A stretch of 64,000 nucleotides of DNA, from NCBI RefSeq assembly GCF_003340555.1, contig NZ_QPLJ01000005.1, positions 124,001 to 188,000 of the forward strand. Direction: 5' to 3'. How positions within the stretch are numbered: position 1 is the stretch's first letter; the number at the start of each line of letters is the position of its first letter. Shown here one piece after another: positions 43,791 to 51,879 of this stretch. Origin of the DNA: Jannaschia formosa (lineage in GTDB: Bacteria > Pseudomonadota > Alphaproteobacteria > Rhodobacterales > Rhodobacteraceae). Below the pieces are notes generated by a model, which made no database searches, was not told the DNA's origin, and worked only from the letters and a program-made list of their open reading frames with translations. Both the position numbers and the translations under genes were made by a program.

Positions 43791-45263
43791 ATGACGCGAT
43801 TGATGGGATGGACGCTGTGCGCGGCATTGACCGCGATGGCCGCGGGCGCCCTCGCGCAGGAGGTTGTGACCAAGCAATACGAGGGTGGCGGCGTCTACGA
43901 GGGCACGTTCCGGGACGGCAAGCAGCACGGCACCGGCACCTACACCCTGCCGTCGGGCTACGAGTATTCCGGCGAGTGGGTCGAGGGCGAGATCCGCGGC
44001 CAGGGCCGCGCGCGCTTCCCCGACGGCTCGGTCTACGAGGGCAATTTCGTCGCCGGCAAGCCCGAGGGGCAGGGCCGCATCACCTTCGCCGATGGCGGCA
44101 CCTATGAGGGCGAGTGGGTCGACGGCCGCATCGAGGGCACCGGCACCGCCGATTACGCCAACGGCACGCGCTATACCGGCGAGTTCGTGAACGCGCTGCA
44201 CGAAGGCCAGGGCGTGATGGAGAGCCCGAACGGATATCGCTACGAAGGCGGCTGGGTCGCCGGCGTCAAGGAAGGCGAGGGCCGGATCACCTATCCCGAC
44301 GGCTCGACCTATGTGGGCCAGATGGCGGGCAATGTCCGCTCGGGCCAGGGCGTGCTGACCACGCCGGACGGGCTGACCTATGACGGCGAATGGGTTGACG
44401 GGCAGATCAACGGCGAAGGCACGCTGACCCAGGCCAATGGCGACGTCTATGTCGGCACGCTGGTCGCGGGCCAGCGCGAGGGGCAGGGCCGGGTCACCTA
44501 TGCCTCGGGCGACACCTACGAGGGTCAGTTCCAGGCCGATCGCCGCCACGGCACCGGCACCTTCACCGGCACCGACGGCTACGTCTATACCGGCGAATGG
44601 GTCGAGGGCCGGATCGAGGGGCAGGGCGAGGTCACCTATCCCGACGGCTCGGTCTATGTCGGCGCGTTCAAGGACGATCTGGCTCACGGCCAGGGCAAGA
44701 TCACCTATGTCGACGGCGCCACCTACGAAGGCGGCTGGTCGGAGGGTGTGATCGACGGCGAGGGCCGGGCCGAATATCCGAATGGGCTGGTCTACGAGGG
44801 CGGTTTCCGGAACGCCCAGAACCACGGCTTCGGGGTGATGACCTTCACCGACGGCTATCGCTACGAAGGCCAATGGGAAGAGGGGCTGCGCCACGGCCAG
44901 GGCACTGCGACCTATGCCGACGGCACCGTCTACGAAGGCCAGTTCGTGCGCGGCCAGCGCGAGGGGCAGGGCAAGATCACCATGGCCGACGGCTTCGTCT
45001 ACGAAGGCGGCTGGAAGGCGGGCGAGATCGAGGGCGAGGGCATCGCGACCTACGCCAATGGCGACGTCTATGAAGGCGCCTTCGCCGAAGGCCGCCGCCA
45101 GGGGCCGGGCACGATGCGCTATGCGACGGGACAGGTCGAATCGGGCCGCTGGGAAGGTGGCGCGCTGGCCGAGCGGGAGTCGGTCTCGACCGACGACGCG
45201 ACGGTGGAGCCGACCTCCGCCGAGGGGACCGCGACCGGGGCGACTTCCGAAAGCGACGGCTGA
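43791..45263 (+). CDS. Exported MORN-repeat protein
   Basis: A 490-residue protein with a signal peptide (MTRLMGWTLCAALTAMAAGA, cleaved near residue 22) and about 18 consecutive 23-residue MORN repeats of the form YEGxWxxGxxxGxGxxxxxxG from residue ~30 to ~455. The short C-terminal tail is rich in Thr, Ser and Glu. The repeats should form one long, twisted beta-sheet in the periplasm. Many Tyr and Gly codons are shared, so the DNA has a 69-base periodicity. The function is unknown; such arrays are often lipid or protein scaffolds. A GAGGTG precedes the ATG. Confidence 0.85.
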   Translation: MTRLMGWTLCAALTAMAAGALAQEVVTKQYEGGGVYEGTFRDGKQHGTGTYTLPSGYEYSGEWVEGEIRGQGRARFPDGSVYEGNFVAGKPEGQGRITFADGGTYEGEWVDGRIEGTGTADYANGTRYTGEFVNALHEGQGVMESPNGYRYEGGWVAGVKEGEGRITYPDGSTYVGQMAGNVRSGQGVLTTPDGLTYDGEWVDGQINGEGTLTQANGDVYVGTLVAGQREGQGRVTYASGDTYEGQFQADRRHGTGTFTGTDGYVYTGEWVEGRIEGQGEVTYPDGSVYVGAFKDDLAHGQGKITYVDGATYEGGWSEGVIDGEGRAEYPNGLVYEGGFRNAQNHGFGVMTFTDGYRYEGQWEEGLRHGQGTATYADGTVYEGQFVRGQREGQGKITMADGFVYEGGWKAGEIEGEGIATYANGDVYEGAFAEGRRQGPGTMRYATGQVESGRWEGGALAERESVSTDDATVEPTSAEGTATGATSESDG

Positions 45264-45360
45264 TCCGCGAGCCACACCTCGGGCGGCAGGTCCGGGTTGC
45301 GCGCCCATCGGCGCGGGGCGATGGGCCGGTAGCTGTTGGTCGCGCTGCTGAAACGGGAAC

Positions 45361-45381
45361 GCCCCGGCGCAGGGCCGGGGC
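45361..45381. terminator. Hairpin between convergent MORN and DUF2726-like genes
   Basis: GCCCCGGC-GCAGG-GCCGGGGC, an 8-bp stem with a 5-base loop, lies in the 166-base gap between two convergent genes. It is a probable bidirectional terminator without a T-run. Confidence 0.5.
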
Positions 45382-45429
45382 ATACCGCATTCTGTGGCGC
45401 TGACCGTCTTGGGCAGGGTCGGCGCGAGG

Positions 45430-46014
45430 TCAGCAGAGATGGGCGATATGCGTCCTGATCTCGTCCCAGACCGACGAAAGTCCGCCGCGCGCCGGCACCT
45501 CGATATGCGGCAGCCCGGCGTCGAGCAGCGCATCGACCTTGCGGATCTGGCGCTGGGGCCGCTTCGGGTCGGGATGCAGCAGGGCGACCAGCGGCGTCCC
45601 CTGATCGTCCGCAATCAGCAGGTCGACCGACAGGTCGGCGAGACGGTCGCTGCCATCCTCGCGCCGCTCGGCCTTGAGGAAGGAGCGCATCGCCACGCCC
45701 GCATGCAGCGTGCAGGTCGGCGCCTCGATCTCGAGCTTGTCGACCAGCCGCTCGTAGAGGCGCAGGTCGCGGGGCGTCATCAACGGGTGGAGCGTGACCC
45801 GGCCATGCTCTCCCTCGACGATCTCGGCGGCGCGGCGGGTCTTGGCGGGCAGGGCCATCGACTTGGCGCGCTGGACCGACCGATCCGCACCCGCCCATTC
45901 GTTCGCCCAGGAGCCGGAGCCACGCAGCGCCGCCCCGGCGATCGCCGTCGCGTTTCCGTCGGCGGGCACGGGCTGTGCGCCCACGAGGCGACTGAGAATT
46001 CGCTCCAGTGACAT
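45430..46014 (-). CDS. DUF2726-like protein
   Basis: A 194-residue cytoplasmic protein. The C-terminal half reads SVDLLIADDQGTPLVALLHP and KVDALLDAGLPHIEVPARGG, a pattern seen in the DUF2726 family, whose core is a restriction-endonuclease-like fold. The match is by eye and the N-terminal half is not recognised. The ATG follows GGGAG at good spacing. It lies downstream of the cryptochrome gene, 85 bases away on the same strand. Confidence 0.6.
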   Translation of the reverse strand: MSLERILSRLVGAQPVPADGNATAIAGAALRGSGSWANEWAGADRSVQRAKSMALPAKTRRAAEIVEGEHGRVTLHPLMTPRDLRLYERLVDKLEIEAPTCTLHAGVAMRSFLKAERREDGSDRLADLSVDLLIADDQGTPLVALLHPDPKRPQRQIRKVDALLDAGLPHIEVPARGGLSSVWDEIRTHIAHLC

Positions 46015-46099
46015 TGCAGTTGCTCCCTTGTCTCTCCGAGGCAAGGGATAGGCGCCACGCGCGTCGGAATTGCGGCGAGGCTTGGGTTTTCCTGCGCCG

Positions 46100-47629
46100 T
46101 CAGACCCGTTCCCCGGCATCAAGCCGCGCGAGAATGCGGTCACCGCCCGCGATGACCTCGACCCGGTGGTCCCCGTCCATCCGGTCCCAACTGCGATACA
46201 TCTGCGCCATGCGCGGGTTGCCCTCGAACCGGTCGCGGTGCCGGTCGAGGAAGTGCCAGTAGAGCAGGTTGAAGGGGCAGGCGCCATCGCCCGTCTTCTG
46301 GCTGACCGAATAGGCGCAGGCCTTGCAGTAATCCGACATGCGGTTGATGTAGTTGCCGCCCGAGACATAGGGCTTCGACCCCACGACGCCTCCGTCGGCG
46401 AACTGGCTCATGCCGATGACGTTCGGTGCCTCGACCCATTCGTAGGCGTCGGCATAGACGCGCAGGTACCAGTCGTGGACCTGCGCCGGGTCAAACCCCG
46501 CCAGCAGCGCGAAATTCCCGGTGATCATGAGCCGCTGGATGTGGTGGGCATAGGCCTCGGCCATGGTGGTCGAGACGACTTCGGCGATGCAGGCCATGTC
46601 GGTCTCAGCAGTCCAGTAGAACTCCGGCAGGGGGCGGTGGTGGCCCAGCGCGTTCCGGGACGTGTAGTCAGGCCCCTGCAGGAAATAGACGCCGCGGACG
46701 TATTCGCGCCAGCCGATGATCTGGCGGATGAAGCCCTCGGCGGCGTTGATCGGGACGTCGCCTGCGCGCCAGGCGGCCTCCGCCGCTTCGCAGACCTCGC
46801 GCCAGCCCAGAAGCCCCGCGTTGATGTAGGGGCTGAGCAGCGCGTGGAACAGGAACGGCGCCCCACGCACCATCGCGTCCTGATAGTCACCATAGAGCGG
46901 CAAAGACCGCTCGACGAAATGGGCGAGCGCGCGGCGGGCCTGCGCCGGCTCCGTCGCGAACCAGAAGCCGTCGAGGCTGCCGTAGCGGTTGCCGAAGCGG
47001 GCGCGAACGAGGTCGAGCACCTCCTGCGTGGTCTCGTCGGGGGCGAAGCGCATGGGGCCGGGTGCGTCCAGCCCGTGCTTCGGCGGCTTGCGGTTGTCGT
47101 GGTCGTAGTTCCACTTGCCCCCGGCGGGCTTGTCCCCCTCCATCATCAGGCCGGTCTTGCGGCGCATCTCGCGGTAGAACCACTCCATCCGCAGCTCCTT
47201 GCGGCCTCGGGCCCAGTCCTCGAACTCCGCATGGCTGCACAGGAAGCGGTCGTCGGGGAAGAAATGCACCGGCAGCGGGCCGTCCTCCAGCGCCGAGATC
47301 AGGCGGAACTCTCCCGGCTCGGTCGCGAGGGCCTCGGTGCAGCCTGTCGCCTCGGCGGCGCGCAGAAGCTCGCCGGGGATGGAGTGGGTGTTCCCGGGAT
47401 CCTCCAGCTTCGTGTAGCGCACGGTCCAGCCGGCCTCCCGCAGGCGGGCGGCATGCTTGCGCATCGCGGCGAAGAGGAAGGCGATCTTCTTCGGGTGATG
47501 CAGGACGTAGTCGGTCTCGGCCTGAACCTCGGCCATGACGACCGTGTCGGTCGCCCTGTCCCCCTCGCGCAGCGCCGAGAGGTCGTCGGAGAGCTGGTCG
47601 CCGAGGACCAGGACCAGGCGGCCTACCAT
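46100..47629 (-). CDS. cryB: Iron-sulfur bacterial cryptochrome/(6-4) photolyase, CryB/PhrB type
   Basis: A 509-residue flavoprotein of the FeS-BCP class, known from Rhodobacter CryB and Agrobacterium PhrB. These bind FAD, a lumazine antenna and a [4Fe-4S] cluster and act in light signalling or (6-4) photoproduct repair. It opens RLVLVLGDQLS and has SRNALGHHRPLPEFYWTAET and SDYCKACAYSV. The four cluster cysteines appear as DMACIAE, YCKACA (two) and GACPFN. Its start overlaps the stop of the SDR gene by 7 bases. Confidence 0.9.
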   Translation of the reverse strand: MVGRLVLVLGDQLSDDLSALREGDRATDTVVMAEVQAETDYVLHHPKKIAFLFAAMRKHAARLREAGWTVRYTKLEDPGNTHSIPGELLRAAEATGCTEALATEPGEFRLISALEDGPLPVHFFPDDRFLCSHAEFEDWARGRKELRMEWFYREMRRKTGLMMEGDKPAGGKWNYDHDNRKPPKHGLDAPGPMRFAPDETTQEVLDLVRARFGNRYGSLDGFWFATEPAQARRALAHFVERSLPLYGDYQDAMVRGAPFLFHALLSPYINAGLLGWREVCEAAEAAWRAGDVPINAAEGFIRQIIGWREYVRGVYFLQGPDYTSRNALGHHRPLPEFYWTAETDMACIAEVVSTTMAEAYAHHIQRLMITGNFALLAGFDPAQVHDWYLRVYADAYEWVEAPNVIGMSQFADGGVVGSKPYVSGGNYINRMSDYCKACAYSVSQKTGDGACPFNLLYWHFLDRHRDRFEGNPRMAQMYRSWDRMDGDHRVEVIAGGDRILARLDAGERV

Positions 47630-48270
47630 TCGATGCGCGTCCCGGCATAGTCGAAGAAGCCTCCGCTGTCCGCGGGGGCGAGCCCGGTCAGCACCCTGAC
47701 AAGGTTCTCGGCCGCTTCCCCGGCGCTCACCTTCCTTGCCTTGTAGCCTTCGGTGAAGGGCGTCTCGACCGTGCCGGGATGCAGCGCCACGACGACCGAG
47801 CCCTTCCGCTTGCGCCCGATCTCGATAGCGGCGCCGTGGACGATCTGGTTCGCCGCGGCCTTGGCGGCGCGATAGGAATACCAGCCGCCCATGCGGTTGT
47901 CCCCGATGGATCCGACCCTTGCCGTCAGCACGCCGACGCGGGCCCTGTCGGTCAGCTTCGGCGCGAGGTGCTTGAGCACCAGCGCTGGCCCCAGCGCGTC
48001 GACGGCGAAGATACGTAGCATCGTCTCCGCGTCGATGGCGTCGAGCGATTTCTCGGGCGCATGACCCTCGGGCGCCAGGATCCCGGTCGCGACGAAGGCG
48101 AGGTCGATCCCGGGCAGGGTGCGGAACGCCCGCGCCACAGACGCCTCGTCGGTCACGTCCAGGCCGTTCGCGCTGCGGCTCAGGCCGACGACCTCGTGAT
48201 CTTCGGACAGCCGGTCGGCCAGTGCTGCGCCGATCCCGCCGGATGCGCCGATGACGAGTGCGTTACCCAT
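47623..48270 (-). CDS. Short-chain dehydrogenase/reductase paired with cryB
   Basis: A 215-residue SDR. The cofactor-binding GASGGIGAALADRL is near the N-terminus and the catalytic YSYRAAKAAAN (YxxxK) near residue 136. ALHPGTVETPF is the usual C-terminal motif. Size and sequence resemble the CsgA-like SDRs that commonly sit next to CryB in this group. It overlaps cryB by 7 bases and so is translationally coupled. The substrate is unknown. Confidence 0.87.
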   Translation of the reverse strand: MGNALVIGASGGIGAALADRLSEDHEVVGLSRSANGLDVTDEASVARAFRTLPGIDLAFVATGILAPEGHAPEKSLDAIDAETMLRIFAVDALGPALVLKHLAPKLTDRARVGVLTARVGSIGDNRMGGWYSYRAAKAAANQIVHGAAIEIGRKRKGSVVVALHPGTVETPFTEGYKARKVSAGEAAENLVRVLTGLAPADSGGFFDYAGTRIEW

Positions 48271-48347
48271 GAGGCCCCCTCGGCCGTTTGCCTTGACCTG
48301 CGGCGAGCTAGTGCCAGCCTCCCCGGAGACGAGGCAGGGAGTGTCGC

Positions 48348-49115
48348 ATGGGACGTCAGGGACTGGTGATCTGCTTGGGGCTTGCCGCGGCGCCTGCCGC
48401 GGCGCTGGAACTGACGCTGACCGACAGATACGACCTGAACCGCCCGGCGAGCCTGGATTACGACCCGACCTTCTGCGGGCTCTGGATCGCGAACGAGGGG
48501 CCGGAGGCAGTCCTGGTGACGCTCGCCGGGGAGGAGCTGCGCCGGGTCCGCGCCGACCTGAGCCGGATCAAGGCGATCGCGGTCGAGGGCGAGCACCTGA
48601 TCGTCGGCGACGGCTTCGGCCGGATGCAGCGGCTGACCAAGGACGGCGTGCCGCTGGCCGAGCCGTTCCCGCTGCAGGGCGGCTATTCCGACACCGAGGG
48701 CGTGGCGGTGGCGGCTGACGGGATGCTGGTGACGGTCGAGGACGACCCCGAGCGTCTGACCTGGTTCACGCCCGACGGGGCCGTTGCGCGGCGGATCGAC
48801 ACCACGCGGCTGGACCCGCCGCTGACGGAGCCGCAGGGCATCGCCATCGACCCCCGCACCGGCCATCTGCTGATCGTGGACGACCGGGAGGGGAGTAACT
48901 CGCTCTACGAGCTCTCACCCGAAGGCGAGCTTCTGGCGACGGCCCCCTTGTGGGAACATGGCAGCGACCCCGAGGGGATCGCGATCCGTCCGGGCTCCGA
49001 CCAACTCTTCGTCGCCTTCGACGAGGGGGCCAGCATCGCGAGCTTCGACTACGTGCCGACGCTGCCCGAGGGGGCCGAGGCCCTGCCGCCCGGGGCGGAT
49101 TGCATGATGTTCTGA
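48348..49115 (+). CDS. Exported beta-propeller protein (SdiA-regulated/NHL-like)
   Basis: A 255-residue protein with a short signal peptide (GLVICLGLAAAPAAALELTL) and repeated propeller-like strands, such as RPASLDYDPTFCGLWIANEG, TEGVAVAADGMLVTVEDDPE, PQGIAIDPRTGHLLIVDDRE and PEGIAIRPGSDQLFVAFDEG. The pattern resembles the SdiA-regulated and esterase-like phytase families. It is likely periplasmic; no catalytic motif is identified. Confidence 0.72.
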   Translation: MGRQGLVICLGLAAAPAAALELTLTDRYDLNRPASLDYDPTFCGLWIANEGPEAVLVTLAGEELRRVRADLSRIKAIAVEGEHLIVGDGFGRMQRLTKDGVPLAEPFPLQGGYSDTEGVAVAADGMLVTVEDDPERLTWFTPDGAVARRIDTTRLDPPLTEPQGIAIDPRTGHLLIVDDREGSNSLYELSPEGELLATAPLWEHGSDPEGIAIRPGSDQLFVAFDEGASIASFDYVPTLPEGAEALPPGADCMMF

Positions 49116-49179
49116 GGGCGATGGGTGGAAGACCAAAGGGGATTCTTGCGCCCCCGGAGGTCGGCGCCTGCCGAGAGGG

Positions 49180-49250
49180 CAGGACCGGGGGCCAGCCCCC
49201 GGACCCCCGGAGTATTTTCGGCCACAGGAAGGAGGGGCCCGTTAACCCTG
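49180..49250 (-). repeat. Dispersed GC-rich hairpin repeat, copy D
   Basis: The minus strand reads GGGTTAACGGGCC, then CCTTCCTGTGGCCGAAAATA, CTCCGGGGGTCC and the CCGGGGG-CTGG-CCCCCGG hairpin. It matches copies B and E closely, in inverted orientation. It lies between the convergent propeller and luxR genes. Confidence 0.88.
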
Positions 49251-49283
49251 ATGGTTCGTCAAGGGCGGCGTTGGCAGGCTCTC

Positions 49284-50066
49284 TCAGACCGACAGCAGGT
49301 TCAGCGTCAGCGCCTTGCGCACCGCGTGGCTCGTGTTGGTCGCGTTCAGCGCCTCTCGGGCGAGGCGCAGGTGCTTCTCCACCGTGGTCGCCTCGACCTG
49401 CATGATCGTCGCGATGTCCTTGACCGTCTTGCCCTGGCTCGACCATTCCAGCACCTCGCGCTGGCGCGAGGACAGCGGCCGGAGCAGCGGCTGCGGAAGG
49501 GTCGAGACCCGAAGGTGCAGCGCCCGGGCCAGCATCTCGATCGCGCCGCCGTTCACCTGCCAGATCATGTAGGCCACGGCTTCATCCATGTCCTGCGCCA
49601 GGCTGATCGACATGGCGGCGTTCACGCCCGGCATCGCGTCCCGCAGGCCGCCGAGGAAGCCCGGTCCGATCCCGTGGACGCGGCGCAGCTGCATCAGGCG
49701 GGCGAGCTGCTTCGTGACCGGCCCGTCATAGGTCGCCGCGACCTCCGAGACCGCCTTGAAGCCGCGGTTCGTCTGTGCCCAGTCGAAGAGCGGGTTGCCG
49801 AGATAGAGTTGCTCGTCGACATAGGCGTCGAGCCATTCCGGCGGCCCGTGATGCAGCAGAAGCACCTCGGCGGGATCGACCGGGTCGGGCGGGCCGGGAT
49901 GGCGCGCCTGCGCATAGAGCAGGTAATCGAAGCCTATGCCGAGCACGGCGTCCGAGAAGACCTTCCAGGCCTCGTCGACCGACTGCGACCGCAGCAGAGC
50001 GCTGATCGCGGCGAGTTGCGCCTCGGCGGTCAGAGGCGCGAAATCATGTGTGGGCGCGTCTGCCAT
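49284..50066 (-). CDS. LuxR-family transcriptional regulator with autoinducer-binding domain
   Basis: A 260-residue two-domain regulator. The N-terminal ~170 residues are an acyl-homoserine-lactone-type binding domain (FDYLLYAQARH, WLDAYVDEQLYLGNPLFDWA). The C-terminus is a GerE/LuxR helix-turn-helix (LSSRQREVLEWSSQGKTVKD). No luxI synthase lies nearby, so it is a LuxR solo that may answer foreign or distant signals. The ATG at 50066 follows AGGAG at six bases. That Shine-Dalgarno lies in one arm of a 17-base palindrome. Confidence 0.87.
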   Translation of the reverse strand: MADAPTHDFAPLTAEAQLAAISALLRSQSVDEAWKVFSDAVLGIGFDYLLYAQARHPGPPDPVDPAEVLLLHHGPPEWLDAYVDEQLYLGNPLFDWAQTNRGFKAVSEVAATYDGPVTKQLARLMQLRRVHGIGPGFLGGLRDAMPGVNAAMSISLAQDMDEAVAYMIWQVNGGAIEMLARALHLRVSTLPQPLLRPLSSRQREVLEWSSQGKTVKDIATIMQVEATTVEKHLRLAREALNATNTSHAVRKALTLNLLSV

Positions 50067-50074
50067 GCGATGCT

Positions 50075-50091
50075 CCTGACCTCGGGTCAGG
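50075..50091 (-). promoter_or_regulatory. 17-base palindrome covering the luxR ribosome-binding site
   Basis: CCTGACC-TCG-GGTCAGG is a perfect inverted repeat 8 bases before the luxR start. One arm shares bases with the AGGAG Shine-Dalgarno. It could be an operator for autoregulation (it is lux-box-like in size) or an mRNA hairpin hiding the ribosome-binding site. Confidence 0.5.
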
Positions 50092-50193
50092 ATCGGGGGT
50101 TTGGCATTCGAAAGCAACGGGGATGCGACGATTCCCGGCATGGACGGGGATTTCGGGGTTCACATCCGGCGTCGTTGCGGTATCTTCCAGCCC

Positions 50194-50238
50194 ATGACGA
50201 CGTTCCTGACCCTGGACCTTCTTCTTAGCCGCTCCTGA
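50194..50238 (+). CDS. leuL: leu operon leader peptide
   Basis: A 14-codon ORF encoding MTTFLTLDLLLSRS, with five leucines including three CTT in a row. It lies 72 bases upstream of leuA. Leucine-rich leader peptides control leuA by attenuation in many proteobacteria: ribosome pausing at the Leu codons when leucine is short alters the mRNA fold. A hairpin directly overlaps its end. Confidence 0.75.
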   Translation: MTTFLTLDLLLSRS

Positions 50239-50270
50239 GCGTGCCATCCGGCGCGACCGCTCGGGAGTGG
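50229..50270 (+). promoter_or_regulatory. leuA attenuator hairpin
   Basis: A 13-bp stem (50229-50241 with 50258-50270, two G-U pairs, 16-base loop) begins within the last codons of the leader peptide. It is placed to respond to ribosome position on the leader. No T-run follows, so it may be the antiterminator or a pause element rather than the terminator itself. Confidence 0.5.
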
Positions 50271-50310
50271 ACCAGCGCCGAAGACATCCAGACAGAACAG
50301 GACCTCAGCC

Positions 50311-51879
50311 ATGACCAAGCCAACCGATTCCAACCGGGTCGTCATCTTCGACACCACCCTGCGCGACGGCGAGCAGTCACCCGGTGCGACCATGACCCAT
50401 GACGAGAAGCTGGAGATCGCCCAGATGCTCGACGAGATGGGCGTCGACGTCATCGAGGCGGGCTTTCCCATTGCCTCCGAAGGCGATTTCGCCGCCGTCG
50501 CCGAGATCGCGAAGAATGCGAAGAACGCCACGATCTGCGGCCTGGCGCGCGCCAACTTCAAGGATATCGACCGCTGCTGGGACGCAGTCCGCCACGCGAA
50601 GTCCCCGCGCATCCACACCTTCATCGGCACCTCGCCGCTGCATCGCGCCATCCCGAACCTGACAAAGGACGAGATGGCCGAGCGCATCCACGATACCGTC
50701 ACCCATGCCCGCAACCTCTGCGACAATGTGCAATGGTCGCCGATGGACGCCACGCGGACGGAATGGGACTATCTGGCCCGCGTAGTCGAGATCGCCATCA
50801 GGGCCGGGGCGACGACGATCAACATCCCGGACACCGTCGGCTACACCGCCCCGAACGAGAGCGCGGACCTGATCCGCCGCCTGATCGCCGAGGTCCCGGG
50901 CGCCGACGAGGTGATCTTCGCCACGCATTGCCACAACGATCTGGGCATGGCGACGGCGAACTCGCTGGCCGCCGTCGAGGGCGGCGCGCGCCAAATCGAA
51001 TGCACGATCAACGGCCTGGGCGAACGCGCGGGGAACACCGCGCTGGAAGAGGTGGTGATGGCGCTGAAGGTGCGCCACGACATCATGCCCTTCACCACCG
51101 GCGTGGATTCGACCAGGCTGATGGCGATCTCGCGCCGCGTCGCCTCGGTCTCGGGCTTCCCGGTGCAGTTCAACAAGGCCATCGTCGGCAAGAACGCCTT
51201 CGCCCACGAGTCGGGCATCCACCAGGACGGGATGCTGAAGAACGCCGAGACATTCGAGATCATGCGCCCCGAGGATGTCGGGCTCACCGAGACCTCGCTG
51301 GTCATGGGCAAGCATTCCGGCCGCGCCGCGCTGCGCTCCAAGCTCAAGGAGCTGGGCTATACCCTGGCCGACAACCAGCTCGCCGATGTCTTCGTGCGGT
51401 TCAAGGCGCTGGCCGACCGCAAGAAGGAGATCTACGACGAGGACCTGATCGCCCTGATGCAGGACGAGGAACGCTCGGGCGAGGACCGGATCAAGGTCGA
51501 GAGCCTGCGCGTCACCTGCGGCACCGGCGGCCCGGCCGAGGCGCAGCTGACCCTCACCATCGACGGCAAGCCGGTCTCGTCCGAGGCGACGGGCGACGGC
51601 CCCGTGGATGCGGCGTTCAACGCGGTCAAGGCGCTCGTCTCCCATTCCGCGCGGCTGCAGCTCTACCAGGTGTCAGCGGTGACCGAGGGAACGGACGCCC
51701 AGGCCACGGTCACCGTGCGGCTGGAGGAGGCGGGGCGCATCGTCTCGGGTCAGTCGGCGGATACAGACACGGTCGTCGCCAGCGTCCGCGCCTATGTCAA
51801 CGCGCTCAACCGCCTGATGATGCGGCGCGAGAAGGCGGGGTCGGACGCGCGCGAGATCAGCTACAAGGACGCGGGCTAG
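50311..51879 (+). CDS. leuA: 2-isopropylmalate synthase
   Basis: A 522-residue enzyme that condenses acetyl-CoA and 2-ketoisovalerate in the first committed step of leucine synthesis. The N-terminal FDTTLRDGEQSPG holds the metal-binding motif, HCHNDLGMATANSLAAVEGG the catalytic core, and SGIHQDGMLKNAETFEIM the linker. The C-terminal ~125 residues form the leucine-responsive regulatory domain (TCGTGGPAEAQLTL). Expression is probably attenuated by the upstream leader peptide, and the enzyme is feedback-inhibited by leucine. Confidence 0.95.
   Translation: MTKPTDSNRVVIFDTTLRDGEQSPGATMTHDEKLEIAQMLDEMGVDVIEAGFPIASEGDFAAVAEIAKNAKNATICGLARANFKDIDRCWDAVRHAKSPRIHTFIGTSPLHRAIPNLTKDEMAERIHDTVTHARNLCDNVQWSPMDATRTEWDYLARVVEIAIRAGATTINIPDTVGYTAPNESADLIRRLIAEVPGADEVIFATHCHNDLGMATANSLAAVEGGARQIECTINGLGERAGNTALEEVVMALKVRHDIMPFTTGVDSTRLMAISRRVASVSGFPVQFNKAIVGKNAFAHESGIHQDGMLKNAETFEIMRPEDVGLTETSLVMGKHSGRAALRSKLKELGYTLADNQLADVFVRFKALADRKKEIYDEDLIALMQDEERSGEDRIKVESLRVTCGTGGPAEAQLTLTIDGKPVSSEATGDGPVDAAFNAVKALVSHSARLQLYQVSAVTEGTDAQATVTVRLEEAGRIVSGQSADTDTVVASVRAYVNALNRLMMRREKAGSDAREISYKDAG

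Noticed and set aside
43887-45160. 69-base periodic DNA as a CRISPR or VNTR locus
   Set aside because: The period is explained by the 23-residue MORN repeats in an open reading frame; there are no spacers.
45245-45345. Minus-strand frame with good codon bias after the MORN gene (NSYRPIAPRRWARNPDLPPE)
   Set aside because: No start codon or ribosome-binding site, and it runs into the antisense of the MORN gene; at most a gene remnant.
50160-50753. Minus-strand 197-codon frame opposite leuA
   Set aside because: It lies wholly antisense to the leader and leuA, whose identity is certain, and has no family resemblance.
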